Below are positions 46,412-55,126 of a stretch of DNA of 55,126 nt, in pieces. Both the position numbers and the translations under genes were made by a program. The notes below the pieces were generated by a model. It saw only the letters and a program-made list of their open reading frames with translations, searched no databases and had not been told where the DNA came from. The stretch lies in the NCBI GenBank assembly GCA_016926555.1, contig JAFGOI010000004.1, forward strand, positions 232,996-288,121, written 5' to 3'. Numbering within the stretch: position 1 is the first letter of the stretch; every line of letters begins with the position of its first letter. The stretch comes from Patescibacteria group bacterium (GTDB lineage: Bacteria; Patescibacteriota; WWE3; UBA101185; UBA10185).

Positions 46412-47026
46412 ATGAGTGAGACTGTCCAAATGGGAAATTTAGATAAAACCTCGTTGATATCTGAACTTTTTAAAAAAGCAATAACAGAATCATCAGATTC
46501 AATTTCCAAATTAATGGATAAGCCAATTACTATAAACGCCACCGAGAGCGTTTCTGGGCCTTTACTTGAAATAGTGAATTATTTTGAACCTTCAGAAGAT
46601 ATATATACAGCGGTTGCTATGCGGATACAGAATAACGCTGAAGGTGCACTTGTGTTTTTTGCAAGGCAGGACGATGCGGTAAGGATAGCGCAGGAAGTTA
46701 TAGAAGTAAAGACGCTGAAAAGTGAGACGACAATATCAGAGATGACAAACTCTGTTTTAAAGGAAATGGCGAATATTCTGTTTGGTGCGTTTTTAACAAG
46801 AATATCTGAAGTGAGCGAAATCCAACTTTTGACTTCAATACCGGATTTGACCAGCGATATGGTAAAAGCGAGTTTGGACGAACTGTGTGGCGATATTGCT
46901 CTAAAATCTGAAAATGCCTTAGCCGTGATTACTTCTTTCTCTATAGCTCCAATGAATGCTAGCGGAAAAATGGTTTTAATAGTAGATGAATCTACTGTAA
47001 ATAAGATTTTGGATAAGGTTAAATGA
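46412..47026 (+). CDS. cheC: chemotaxis protein CheC
   Basis: MTNSVLKEMANILFGAFLTRISEVSEIQLLTSIPDL...LDELCGDIALKSENALAVITSF. Confidence 0.85.
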   Translation: MSETVQMGNLDKTSLISELFKKAITESSDSISKLMDKPITINATESVSGPLLEIVNYFEPSEDIYTAVAMRIQNNAEGALVFFARQDDAVRIAQEVIEVKTLKSETTISEMTNSVLKEMANILFGAFLTRISEVSEIQLLTSIPDLTSDMVKASLDELCGDIALKSENALAVITSFSIAPMNASGKMVLIVDESTVNKILDKVK

Positions 47027-47499
47027 GAAATAAAGTAGTAAGAACAGGACAAATAGAGGTTGCTAAAGATGATGAGATTTTAGAGGCACTGGGTATTGGG
47101 TCTTGTGTGATCGTATGTTTGTATGATCGCTCCAAAAAGCTTGGAGGTATGGCGCATATAATGCTCCCTGAGAAGTCTCTGCTTCCGGAAAATAGGAGGC
47201 ACCAGGTTTCTGCGCCGGCTGAGTTTGTTGATGATGGAATTAATAATCTCATTAAGCTGTTGCAGAAGCATGGGGGAGAGCTCGATAGTTTTGAAGTTAA
47301 ATTATTTGGGGGGGCTGAGATGTTTGGTAACATAAGACCTGCCCCCGAGAGTTTAGGGACGATAAATTTGAATGCTGTTAAAAAAATAATCGAGGACCTG
47401 GGGCTTGAAGTTGTATCCGAAGATGTTGGGGGGAATACGGGGAGATCCCTAAAATTTTTCTTGAGCAGTGGGGATGTAGAAGTAAGGAAAAGATTGTGA
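47023..47499 (+). CDS. cheD: chemoreceptor glutamine deamidase CheD
   Basis: LGIGSCVIVCLYDRSKKLGGMAHIMLPE...FVDDGINNLIKLLQKHGG...KLFGGAEMF. Confidence 0.93.
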   Translation: MRNKVVRTGQIEVAKDDEILEALGIGSCVIVCLYDRSKKLGGMAHIMLPEKSLLPENRRHQVSAPAEFVDDGINNLIKLLQKHGGELDSFEVKLFGGAEMFGNIRPAPESLGTINLNAVKKIIEDLGLEVVSEDVGGNTGRSLKFFLSSGDVEVRKRL

Positions 47500-47500
47500 T

Positions 47501-49189
47501 ATGGACCAAATTACTACATTACAACCTAATGTAACTATAAATAACAAACCTGGCGCTGCTGTCGAAGAGAACATAGTGAGTATGGAAGAGTATCTACAAA
47601 GAGTACGTATACAACAAATGGCTATCAAAACTCTGAGTGAGGAACTCACACATGTTCTTGATCTTGGGGAGGCAGTTGATGTAGTTAATAAGTACTTATG
47701 GGAAATAATTGACTATAGTGCCGCCACGTACATTATTTATAACATTCAGGAAGGAAGGTTTGAAGCTAGATCCTATTTAAAAGAGTCTGTAAGCAGTCAA
47801 TTTCTCACGCAGGTAAAAAAGGAACTGGTTGAATACATTCAGAAGCATTCAGAGGAAGCTATAGTGGGTTCCGCAGCCAGTATATCTGATCTTGTCCCGC
47901 TCATTTTCGGTGTTGTGACTGATGAATTCAGTAAAAACAACATTAACTCAAGTTTTATCACACCATTAAGAGTAGGCGGAAAGATAGTAGGCGCGTTAAT
48001 GGTTACGTCAACAAAGGAAGATCTCTATAGCAAAGAGGAAATCGAGTTTGCTGATATGCTGGTCAAAATTGCGTCTATTTCTGTTGCCCGAATACACACG
48101 TTTATTCAATCCTTACATTCACGTACGGAAACATTAGTGAAGAGCATTAGCGACGGTGTGGTGATGTTTGATCAGAATTATCAGGTAACGTTTGCTAATG
48201 AGGCGATGATGAAATATACAGGACTGCCTGATGAGGGGTATAAACTTGAGGAACTATCCAGACTATTTGATGATATAAAACTGATGGGTCTGGTAAAGAA
48301 GTCTCTAAAAGAGAATATATATATAAAAATACCGCGTACACAGATATCTAGGTTCTGGTACGAGTTGGGAGTAATTCCAATTGTAAATTACAAAGGTACT
48401 GTAGCAGGGGGCGCGATTATATTACACGACATAACTAGTATCGTTCAGATAGACACAGCTAAAACTGAGTTTGTATCTTTAGCTTCCCATCAACTTAGAA
48501 CTCCATTGGCGGCGATAAGGTGGTACACTGAAATGCTTTTATCTAAGGGCAACGACAACCTGACGTCAGACCAGAGAGAATTTGTTGAAGTAATTCTCAC
48601 TAGCAATAAAAGAATGATTAATCTCGTCAATTCCTTGTTAAACGTGTCTAGGTTAGAGCTTGGAACATTTGCTGTAGATCCTAAGAATGCAGACTTAATA
48701 GAAGTTACTGAATCCGCGCTTGAAGAACTAATACCCTATGCCGAAGAAAAGAAGATAACCCTTGAGAAAAATTATCAGGAGAATCTTGATAAATTACCGC
48801 TAGACATAGGATTAATGAGTATCATTGTCCAAAATCTGGTCTCAAATGCGATTAAATACTCCCCGGAGGGCAATAAGGTGTATCTTTCTGTATCAAGGGA
48901 AGATGCGAGGTATATAATTAGGGTTAAAGATTCTGGTTATGGAATACCGATAGAACAACAGCAGCAGATATTTACGAAGCTGTTTAGAGCGGATAACGTA
49001 AAGACAAAACACACAGAGGGTACTGGTTTGGGGTTGTATATAGTAAAATCTATATTAGATACAGTTGGGGGGAAAATAAGTTTTAAGTCCAAGGAGGGTG
49101 AGGGTACCGAGTTTGTTGTAGAACTACCCGTATCCGGAATGAAAAGTAGAGAAGGTATAAAACCCTTGGAGAAATATAGGGTATATTGA
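47501..49189 (+). CDS. sensor histidine kinase (GAF-PAS-HisKA-HATPase)
   Basis: FVSLASHQLRTPLAAIRWYTEMLL; NLVSNAIKYSPEGNKVYL; GTGLGLYIVKSILD. Confidence 0.96.
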   Translation: MDQITTLQPNVTINNKPGAAVEENIVSMEEYLQRVRIQQMAIKTLSEELTHVLDLGEAVDVVNKYLWEIIDYSAATYIIYNIQEGRFEARSYLKESVSSQFLTQVKKELVEYIQKHSEEAIVGSAASISDLVPLIFGVVTDEFSKNNINSSFITPLRVGGKIVGALMVTSTKEDLYSKEEIEFADMLVKIASISVARIHTFIQSLHSRTETLVKSISDGVVMFDQNYQVTFANEAMMKYTGLPDEGYKLEELSRLFDDIKLMGLVKKSLKENIYIKIPRTQISRFWYELGVIPIVNYKGTVAGGAIILHDITSIVQIDTAKTEFVSLASHQLRTPLAAIRWYTEMLLSKGNDNLTSDQREFVEVILTSNKRMINLVNSLLNVSRLELGTFAVDPKNADLIEVTESALEELIPYAEEKKITLEKNYQENLDKLPLDIGLMSIIVQNLVSNAIKYSPEGNKVYLSVSREDARYIIRVKDSGYGIPIEQQQQIFTKLFRADNVKTKHTEGTGLGLYIVKSILDTVGGKISFKSKEGEGTEFVVELPVSGMKSREGIKPLEKYRVY

Positions 49190-49212
49190 ATGGAGGTGTT
49201 TAAATAAATAGA

Positions 49213-49581
49213 ATGTCACATGTAGTACTAATAATAGAAGATGAAGAGCCTGTGCATAGGGCATTGGCCAGCATATTGATGCCTGATGTGTATACTTTGG
49301 TAACTGCAACCGAAGGAGAAACGGGACTTGATCTGGCATTAACGAAACATCCTGATTTAATTCTGCTTGATATTATGCTCCCTGGAATTGACGGAATCGA
49401 GGTTTTGAGAAGATTGCGTAGAGATGAATGGGGAAGCAAAGCTAAAGTAGTAATTCTGACAAATCTTAGCGACAGTTATAGTGAAAAGGAAGCTAAATCT
49501 CTTGGAGTGGACGAATACTTAATTAAGAGCAACGTTTCATTAGAAGACCTGGTAAAAAAGATTGAAGGTTATTTGTCGTAA
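49213..49581 (+). CDS. receiver-only response regulator 1
   Basis: LIIEDEEPVHRAL...HPDLILLDIMLPGIDGIEVLRRLR...VVILTN...LIKS. Confidence 0.93.
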   Translation: MSHVVLIIEDEEPVHRALASILMPDVYTLVTATEGETGLDLALTKHPDLILLDIMLPGIDGIEVLRRLRRDEWGSKAKVVILTNLSDSYSEKEAKSLGVDEYLIKSNVSLEDLVKKIEGYLS

Positions 49582-49611
49582 ATGTAGGTAGTTATATGAG
49601 GAGGATGTTAA

Positions 49612-49992
49612 ATGCAGGATGAAAAAAATAAATTGCTTATTGTTGAAGATGATGAATTCCTGTTGAATGCTCTTGAAAGAAGTTTTTCTGAACATGGATA
49701 TGACATATTAAAAGCGACAGATGGAGAAAAAGGACTCAGTCTAGCCCTGCGTGAACATCCTGATTTGATTCTGCTCGATATTGTGCTACCTAAAATGGAT
49801 GGTATAACAATGTTGAAAAAACTTCGAAAGGATTCCTGGGGCGAGACGGCCAAGGTTGTTATGCTGTCTAATCTAGATAGGGTAGACTATCAGGAGGCGT
49901 CATTTGAGAATAACGCATCTCGTTATTTGGTGAAAACTGATTGGACTCTGGATCAGTTAACTAAAAAGGTTTTAGAAGTTTTATCAGAATAG
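49612..49992 (+). CDS. receiver-only response regulator 2
   Basis: LIVEDDEFLLNALERSF...HPDLILLDIVLPKMDGITMLKKLR; AGGAGG SD. Confidence 0.93.
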   Translation: MQDEKNKLLIVEDDEFLLNALERSFSEHGYDILKATDGEKGLSLALREHPDLILLDIVLPKMDGITMLKKLRKDSWGETAKVVMLSNLDRVDYQEASFENNASRYLVKTDWTLDQLTKKVLEVLSE

Positions 49993-49995
49993 TAT

Positions 49996-50481
49996 ATGTT
50001 GTTTCCTGGGATGAAAAACAGAAATCTCACAAACGGATTTACGTTTGTTGAGCTTGTTGTGGTTGTTGGAATATTTATAGTGTTGCTCTCTGTGTTGCTG
50101 ATAACTGTAAATCCTTCCGAGCAGTATCGAGTAGCAAGTGATGAAAAAAGAATGAGAGACGTGGCGAGAATTTTGAATGCTTTAGAGAAATGGTTGGATG
50201 ATGGGGAGAATACCGTAGATGATTTAAACAGTGGTAAGGGCATTCCCAAAGAGCCCAAAGATATAGGAAGTGGTGAGGATCAGGTGAACCTTTGCAGGGA
50301 TTTAGTTCCAAAGTATCTTAACAATTTGCCGTATGATATAGATTACACAAACACATATTATAATGACTGTGATGATTATTATACCGGATATGATATTGTA
50401 AGTACTACGAGCCCGGATTATCAGATAATAATATCAGCTCCAAATTCCGGGTATAGAAAAAGTATTGTATTAGAAAGGTAG
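49996..50481 (+). CDS. type IV pilin/pseudopilin-like protein
   Basis: Prepilin N-terminus NGFTFVELVVVVGIFIVLLSVLLITVNPSEQ. Confidence 0.9.
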   Translation: MLFPGMKNRNLTNGFTFVELVVVVGIFIVLLSVLLITVNPSEQYRVASDEKRMRDVARILNALEKWLDDGENTVDDLNSGKGIPKEPKDIGSGEDQVNLCRDLVPKYLNNLPYDIDYTNTYYNDCDDYYTGYDIVSTTSPDYQIIISAPNSGYRKSIVLER

Positions 50482-50525
50482 AAAAAGGATTATTTTCGGC
50501 TATTGTCTATCTCGGAGATTGTGCT

Positions 50526-51200
50526 ATGCAGCTTAAACTAGTGGTATTTGATTTCGATGGAACACTGGCTGACACGTTCAGCTACGTAATCAAATATTTA
50601 AAGAAAATAACTATAAAAGAAGGCATTGATGTTGATTTGGAGAATAATGAATTCATTGAGGAGATGATGAATTATCACGTGAGAGATCTCCTAAAAAGGT
50701 TTAATATCTCGCTCGTTCGCGTTCCAAAGATTTTGAGGGAAGTGAGAAGAGTTATGTACAAGGATATAGATGAGATAGAGATGTTTGAAGGAATGAAAGA
50801 TGCGTTAGCTGAAATGAAAAATATGGGGTTGGACCTTGGAATTCTCACTTCTAACTCAAAGAGATTTGTTGAGACATTTTTAAAAAGCAAAGATGCGGCG
50901 CAGTTTTTTGACTTTGTTCATTCTGAAGGGAATCTATTTGGCAAGGACCGTGTTTTGAAAAAACTAGTAAAGAAAACCGGATTGAAAAAGAGTGAAGTCG
51001 TGTATGTAGGAGATGAAGCTAGAGATATAGAGGCGTGCAAAAAAGCAGGGATAACGTGTATTTCCGTTGAATGGGGTTTTAATAATAAATACGCACTTGA
51101 TGAACATGAGGCAGATTATATTGTTGATTCTCCGGAGGAATTATTATTAAAGATTAAATATCTTAATGAGATGGAAGGTAGAGAACAAGAGAAAGATTAA
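50526..51200 (+). CDS. HAD-family phosphatase (phosphoglycolate phosphatase-like)
   Basis: LVVFDFDGTLADTFSYVI; LTSNSKRFV; VVYVGDEARDIEACKKAGI. Confidence 0.92.
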   Translation: MQLKLVVFDFDGTLADTFSYVIKYLKKITIKEGIDVDLENNEFIEEMMNYHVRDLLKRFNISLVRVPKILREVRRVMYKDIDEIEMFEGMKDALAEMKNMGLDLGILTSNSKRFVETFLKSKDAAQFFDFVHSEGNLFGKDRVLKKLVKKTGLKKSEVVYVGDEARDIEACKKAGITCISVEWGFNNKYALDEHEADYIVDSPEELLLKIKYLNEMEGREQEKD

Positions 51201-51985
51201 TCGGACAAGTCAGGTTCAGTTAAGATTTCATAACCATCCTTTTTGACAAGTACTGTATGCTCAAACTGACAGAAGTCTTTGTTATCTGCCATTTTAGTCT
51301 CCCAGCTACTCAAGTGCTCTATTTGAGGATTACCTGCGCAGATAAGCGGTTCAATGCATATGGTCATATTTTCCCGCAATTTCGGGCCGTTTGACTTGTT
51401 TCCAAAACAGGGGATTTCGGGAAATTCGTGCATTTCCTTACCGATACCATGCCCTGCGTACTCTCGAATCACATCAAATCCTTTAGCTTGCGCAGTCTTT
51501 TGAATTGTGTGAGATATAACGCCAACACGTATACCAGCTTTCACTTTTTTAATTGCTTTGTCACGCGCCTCTTTGGTAGTACTTAAAAGTAAGGATCTCT
51601 CATCAGAAATGTCTCCTACCCCTTTTGAAAATGCGCTGTCTACATACAAACCATTTAATCCGATGTCAGTATCTATGGTAACAATATCGCCGTTCCTTAA
51701 TATGGTATTTTTTTTTGGAAAACAGTGCACGGACTGATTATTGACACTTACGCAAAGACCAGTGGGAAATGGGGGAAGGTCATAGGGGGCGTAATCTTTA
51801 CACGAAGGAACGACGTTATTCTTTCGGGTGAGTTCGAGAAATCTCTCCTCCAAATCCCATATTTTAATATTAGGGGAGATCATATTTTCTAGTTCTTTTA
51901 GAATGTTCCCAAGTATTTTTCCAGCTTTGCGCATGGTTTGGATTTCTTCGGGCTTTTTGACGTATTTTTGTGAGTTGATTAACAT
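51197..51985 (-). CDS. map: methionine aminopeptidase, type I
   Basis: EEIQTMRKAGKILG; ICVSVNNQSVHCFP-like region; DIVTIDTDIGLNGLYVDSAFSKGVG; EYAGHGIGKEMHEFPEIPCFG; CIEPLI. Confidence 0.95.
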   Translation of the reverse strand: MLINSQKYVKKPEEIQTMRKAGKILGNILKELENMISPNIKIWDLEERFLELTRKNNVVPSCKDYAPYDLPPFPTGLCVSVNNQSVHCFPKKNTILRNGDIVTIDTDIGLNGLYVDSAFSKGVGDISDERSLLLSTTKEARDKAIKKVKAGIRVGVISHTIQKTAQAKGFDVIREYAGHGIGKEMHEFPEIPCFGNKSNGPKLRENMTICIEPLICAGNPQIEHLSSWETKMADNKDFCQFEHTVLVKKDGYEILTEPDLSD

Positions 51986-51996
51986 GTTGATTTGAA

Positions 51997-52500
51997 TTAT
52001 ACAGTACTATTAATTCTATTAATTAAATCTGAAATGGATATATTTTCATGAACTAGAACGGTGTTTCTATTCTCTTCAAGAGGTTGCCACTTACTTACAT
52101 ATTTTTTGAATGCTTGCTTGGAACTAAAACGATTCTCCCTCTCTCTCCATGATTTGTCGATGTCAAGTGGAAATTCCAGGATTATATATCTTGTGGGGGT
52201 TTTATTTCGGATGTTTTCGATCGTTATGGATATGTTGCTTATTTTCCTCCAAGGTTGTTCCCATATAATATTTATACCGTTTAGTAGGTAGTTTATCGCC
52301 TGATGAAGATTATATCGATATTTTATATTTTTTAGTCGTTTTACGTTTAAACTATGCGCAAACTCTATATAATCTGATGACTCAGTATTTATATCATCAG
52401 GATTTATTATTTTGAAGTTAGTAATTCCTGATAATTTATGAGCTAATGTAGATTTTCCTAAACCGGGTAATCCTCGGATAAAGACTGTTACAGGTTCCAT
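51997..52500 (-). CDS. P-loop kinase/zeta-toxin-like protein
   Basis: VFIRGLPGLGKSTLAHKLS (Walker A). Confidence 0.75.
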   Translation of the reverse strand: MEPVTVFIRGLPGLGKSTLAHKLSGITNFKIINPDDINTESSDYIEFAHSLNVKRLKNIKYRYNLHQAINYLLNGINIIWEQPWRKISNISITIENIRNKTPTRYIILEFPLDIDKSWRERENRFSSKQAFKKYVSKWQPLEENRNTVLVHENISISDLINRINSTV

Positions 52501-52505
52501 GGTTT

Positions 52506-54959
52506 TTAAACAACAAAACTCACAATCTTCCCCTCAACATACATAAACTTCTTGATGTTTTTGCTATCTACGTATTTGCTGACTTTTTCCCGTGCTAACG
52601 CTTTTTCTTTAACCGAGCTTTCATCCTCGTCCTGCTCGATCTCTATTTCGTCTCTAACTTTTCCATTTATTTGTACTGGTATTGTTATGTAGAGATCCCT
52701 TACTATTTCTTTGTTGTATTTTGGCCACGATTGAAGGTGTACGCTGTTCTCCGATTTCCACTTTGAGTATCCTTTGAAGCTTTGCCATAAATCCTCAGCC
52801 AAAAAGGGCGCAAATGGGGCTAAAGCCAGAATAAAACCTTCCCAGATGTCTTTGCCGATATTGTCTACACTTTTGATTACGTTAACAAATTTCATAATCT
52901 CGCTTACTCCTGTGTTCATTTTGAAGTTTTCAAGCATTTCTGTCAGTTTTTTAATAAGAATGTTGTAAGCTTTAATAACGTTCTTATTGGACTCGTTATT
53001 TTCGCTGACCTTTGATCTCATGCTGTTTATCGTTCCTAGTAGCTTGTGTGTTGCTCGTATGCATCCCTCGTTCCATGGATATGTGTCTGTGTAGGGTCCT
53101 ATAAAGGCTATAGCCATCCTTGTTGCGTCTGCGCCGTATTTTTCAATTAGTTCACCGGGTTCAACTGTGTTACCAAGTCTCTTTGACATCTTTTTGCCGT
53201 CTTCAGCAAGTAGAAGGCCGCCGTTTGTTCTTTTTTGATATGGCTCGGGTGTGGGTACTATTCCAATGTCATAGAAGAATTGATGCCAGAATCTGGAGTA
53301 TAGTAAATGTACAGTAGTATGTTCTGCGCCGCCAAAGTAGTGATCGACCGGGAGCCAGTATTTTAACTTTTCATAGTTGCAAAACTCTTTCTCGTTGTTA
53401 GCATCGGCGAATCTTAAATAGTACCAGCTGGAACCCGCCCAGGTCGGCATTGTTTGAGTTTCCCTTTTTGCAGGTCTGCCCGTAGAATCTTTAGTTTCAA
53501 CCCAGTCTTTTAATCTAGCGAGTGGCGCGGAACCATCTGGCAAGGGATCGTGTTCCATTGAATAGGGAAGTTCCAGGGGGAGAATTTTATGTACCCTGGC
53601 CGTATCTTCAGTGTTAACAATGGCCTCAATCTGGCCATCTTCTTTATACACAACTGGTATAGGTTCCCCCCAATAATGCTGTCTTGAGAAGACCCAATCC
53701 CTGACTTTGTAAGTTATTTTTGGGTAGCCTAAAGAGTTTTTGCCAAGTTTCTCCAGGATTTTTTCAATTGCTTTTTCGCTTTTTAAGCCAGAAAATTCTC
53801 CCGAATTGATTAAAGTGCCATATCCAGTGTAGGGTCTTTCATTTTTGTTATGGGTTTTTGGTGGTGCTATTACATCAAGTATTTCTAAATTGTATTTTTG
53901 AGCAAAATCCATATCTCTCTCATCATGCGCGGGTACTCCCATAATTGCTCCCGTACCATAGTCGATAAGAATATAATTTGTAATAAAAACAGGCAGTTTT
54001 TTTGCTGTCAAAGGGTGTGTGGCTTTAATCCCAAGCGCCTCTATACCCGTTTTTTCCTTTAGTGCTTGTTTTTCTCTGTCGGACATATTTTTGGCTTTGT
54101 TCACATACTCTTTAATGTCAGCGGCGTTATCCGCTTTTTCTATAAGTTTTTCAACAATTGGATGTTCAGGTGCAAGTGCTACGAAGGTCGCGCCAAATAG
54201 AGTGTCAGTTCTTGTTGTAAATACCTCGACTAGTTCGTTCCCTATTTTAAATTTAATAATCGCCCCAACGCTTTTTCCTATCCAGTTTCTTTGAGCCACT
54301 TTTATTGGTTCAGGATAATCTACAGTTTCTAAGCCTGATAATAGGCGCTCTGCATATTCAGGAAGTTTTAAAATCCATTGCTTAAATAATTTTCGTTTAA
54401 CTTTATGACTTCCTCTTTCCGATATTTTGTTTCCATCTTTGTCTGTTAATATTTCTTCATCTGCTAAATTACCAAGTTCTGGGCACCACCAAACAGGCAT
54501 TTCTTTAAGTTTTGCGAGCCCATGTTCAAAAAACTTTAAAAACAGCCATTGAGTCCATTTGTAGTATTTCGGATCGGTTGAATTTGTTTCTCTGTCCCAA
54601 TCTATACCATAACCCATATCCTGCATTGCTTTTTTATAATTTCGTGCTAATTCCTCGGCTACTTCCTGGGGAGTTCTTTTTTGTTTAAGAGCGAAACCTT
54701 CCGTAGGCAGGCCAAACGCGTCCCAGCCCGTGGGGAACAGTACGTTGTATCCGTTCATTCTCAAATATCTGGAATAAATTTCCGGAACAGTGTATCTCAT
54801 CGCATGGCCGATATGGATCATTTTTCCGGAAGGGTAAGGCCACTCGGAAAGAATATACTTTTTTGGTTTTTCAGAGAAATCCTCAGCGGCATAGATATTA
54901 TCTGTGTACCATTTGTCTTTCCATTTATTTTCTATTTCTTTAAAATTATATTTCTTCAT
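52506..54959 (-). CDS. leuS: leucyl-tRNA synthetase
   Basis: SEWPYPSGKMIHIGHAMRYTVPEIYSRYLRMNGYNVLFPTGWDAFGLPTE; TRTDTLFGATFVALAPEHP; KMSKRLGNTVEP. Confidence 0.98.
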   Translation of the reverse strand: MKKYNFKEIENKWKDKWYTDNIYAAEDFSEKPKKYILSEWPYPSGKMIHIGHAMRYTVPEIYSRYLRMNGYNVLFPTGWDAFGLPTEGFALKQKRTPQEVAEELARNYKKAMQDMGYGIDWDRETNSTDPKYYKWTQWLFLKFFEHGLAKLKEMPVWWCPELGNLADEEILTDKDGNKISERGSHKVKRKLFKQWILKLPEYAERLLSGLETVDYPEPIKVAQRNWIGKSVGAIIKFKIGNELVEVFTTRTDTLFGATFVALAPEHPIVEKLIEKADNAADIKEYVNKAKNMSDREKQALKEKTGIEALGIKATHPLTAKKLPVFITNYILIDYGTGAIMGVPAHDERDMDFAQKYNLEILDVIAPPKTHNKNERPYTGYGTLINSGEFSGLKSEKAIEKILEKLGKNSLGYPKITYKVRDWVFSRQHYWGEPIPVVYKEDGQIEAIVNTEDTARVHKILPLELPYSMEHDPLPDGSAPLARLKDWVETKDSTGRPAKRETQTMPTWAGSSWYYLRFADANNEKEFCNYEKLKYWLPVDHYFGGAEHTTVHLLYSRFWHQFFYDIGIVPTPEPYQKRTNGGLLLAEDGKKMSKRLGNTVEPGELIEKYGADATRMAIAFIGPYTDTYPWNEGCIRATHKLLGTINSMRSKVSENNESNKNVIKAYNILIKKLTEMLENFKMNTGVSEIMKFVNVIKSVDNIGKDIWEGFILALAPFAPFLAEDLWQSFKGYSKWKSENSVHLQSWPKYNKEIVRDLYITIPVQINGKVRDEIEIEQDEDESSVKEKALAREKVSKYVDSKNIKKFMYVEGKIVSFVV

Positions 54960-55126
54960 AGTTTTTTAGGCTGTTAATAGGAATTATATCAGTTTAATGG
55001 TTAAATGCACGGGCTTGTTAGCCCAACAAAAGCAAAAGCCGGTTGTTTGTCCGAGTATGTGAATTCACACCCTGATAATAACATAGGGAGCGGGACTTTA
55101 CTATTTTTTTGATATATATTATGATA

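Noticed and set aside
42195-47333. Minus-strand ORFs within the chemotaxis genes (42195, 45229, 45655, 46579, 47019)
   Set aside because: Antisense shadows of well-identified che genes.
1-55126. Alternative genetic code (TGA read as an amino acid)
   Set aside because: Conserved proteins end normally at TGA as well as TAA/TAG, and no in-frame TGA interrupts conserved domains such as MetG, LeuS or CheA.

Overview
55 kb bacterial chromosomal window, AT-rich and densely coding. Gene content and small operons would fit a Patescibacteria/CPR-type genome, but this is a low-confidence inference. Landmarks from left to right: (1) a long minus-strand ORF running off the left edge, missing from the ORF track; tRNA-Glu(TTC); an orphan peptide-binding protein; tRNA-His(GTG). 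(2) Immediately 3' of tRNA-His, an accessory block made of cargo segments separated by three copies of a conserved 102-nt terminal sequence. Each copy ends at the ACCCCAG motif that also forms the tRNA-His 3' end, so the block looks like a tRNA-anchored tandem array of integrated cassettes. Cargo: a pair of HExxH proteins; a YecM/HAD/S51/cupin-Nudix operon; a radical SAM gene; then decayed fragments. (3) YibE/F, a MacA/MacB-type ABC exporter, an APH-type kinase, a nucleotide-metabolism cluster (fused thymidylate synthase, dCMP deaminase, HIT, tandem cytidylyltransferase), SagB-like nitroreductase, TrmH, RRM protein, MetG, radical SAM-HhH, VIT-like, acylphosphatase, MFS. (4) A surface-structure locus with two TasA/camelysin-like proteins, a SipW-type signal peptidase, a lamin-tail-domain protein, a giant ORF with an internal LPATG sorting signal, and a sortase. 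(5) A chemotaxis cluster (MCP, CheW, CheC-like, CheY, receiver-less CheB, CheA, CheC, CheD) followed by a histidine kinase, two receiver-only regulators and a prepilin-like protein. (6) HAD, MetAP, P-loop kinase, LeuS. Many genes have a -10 box only about 6-9 nt before the start codon, suggesting leaderless transcription. The strongest candidate for an undescribed system is the tRNA-His-anchored cassette array.
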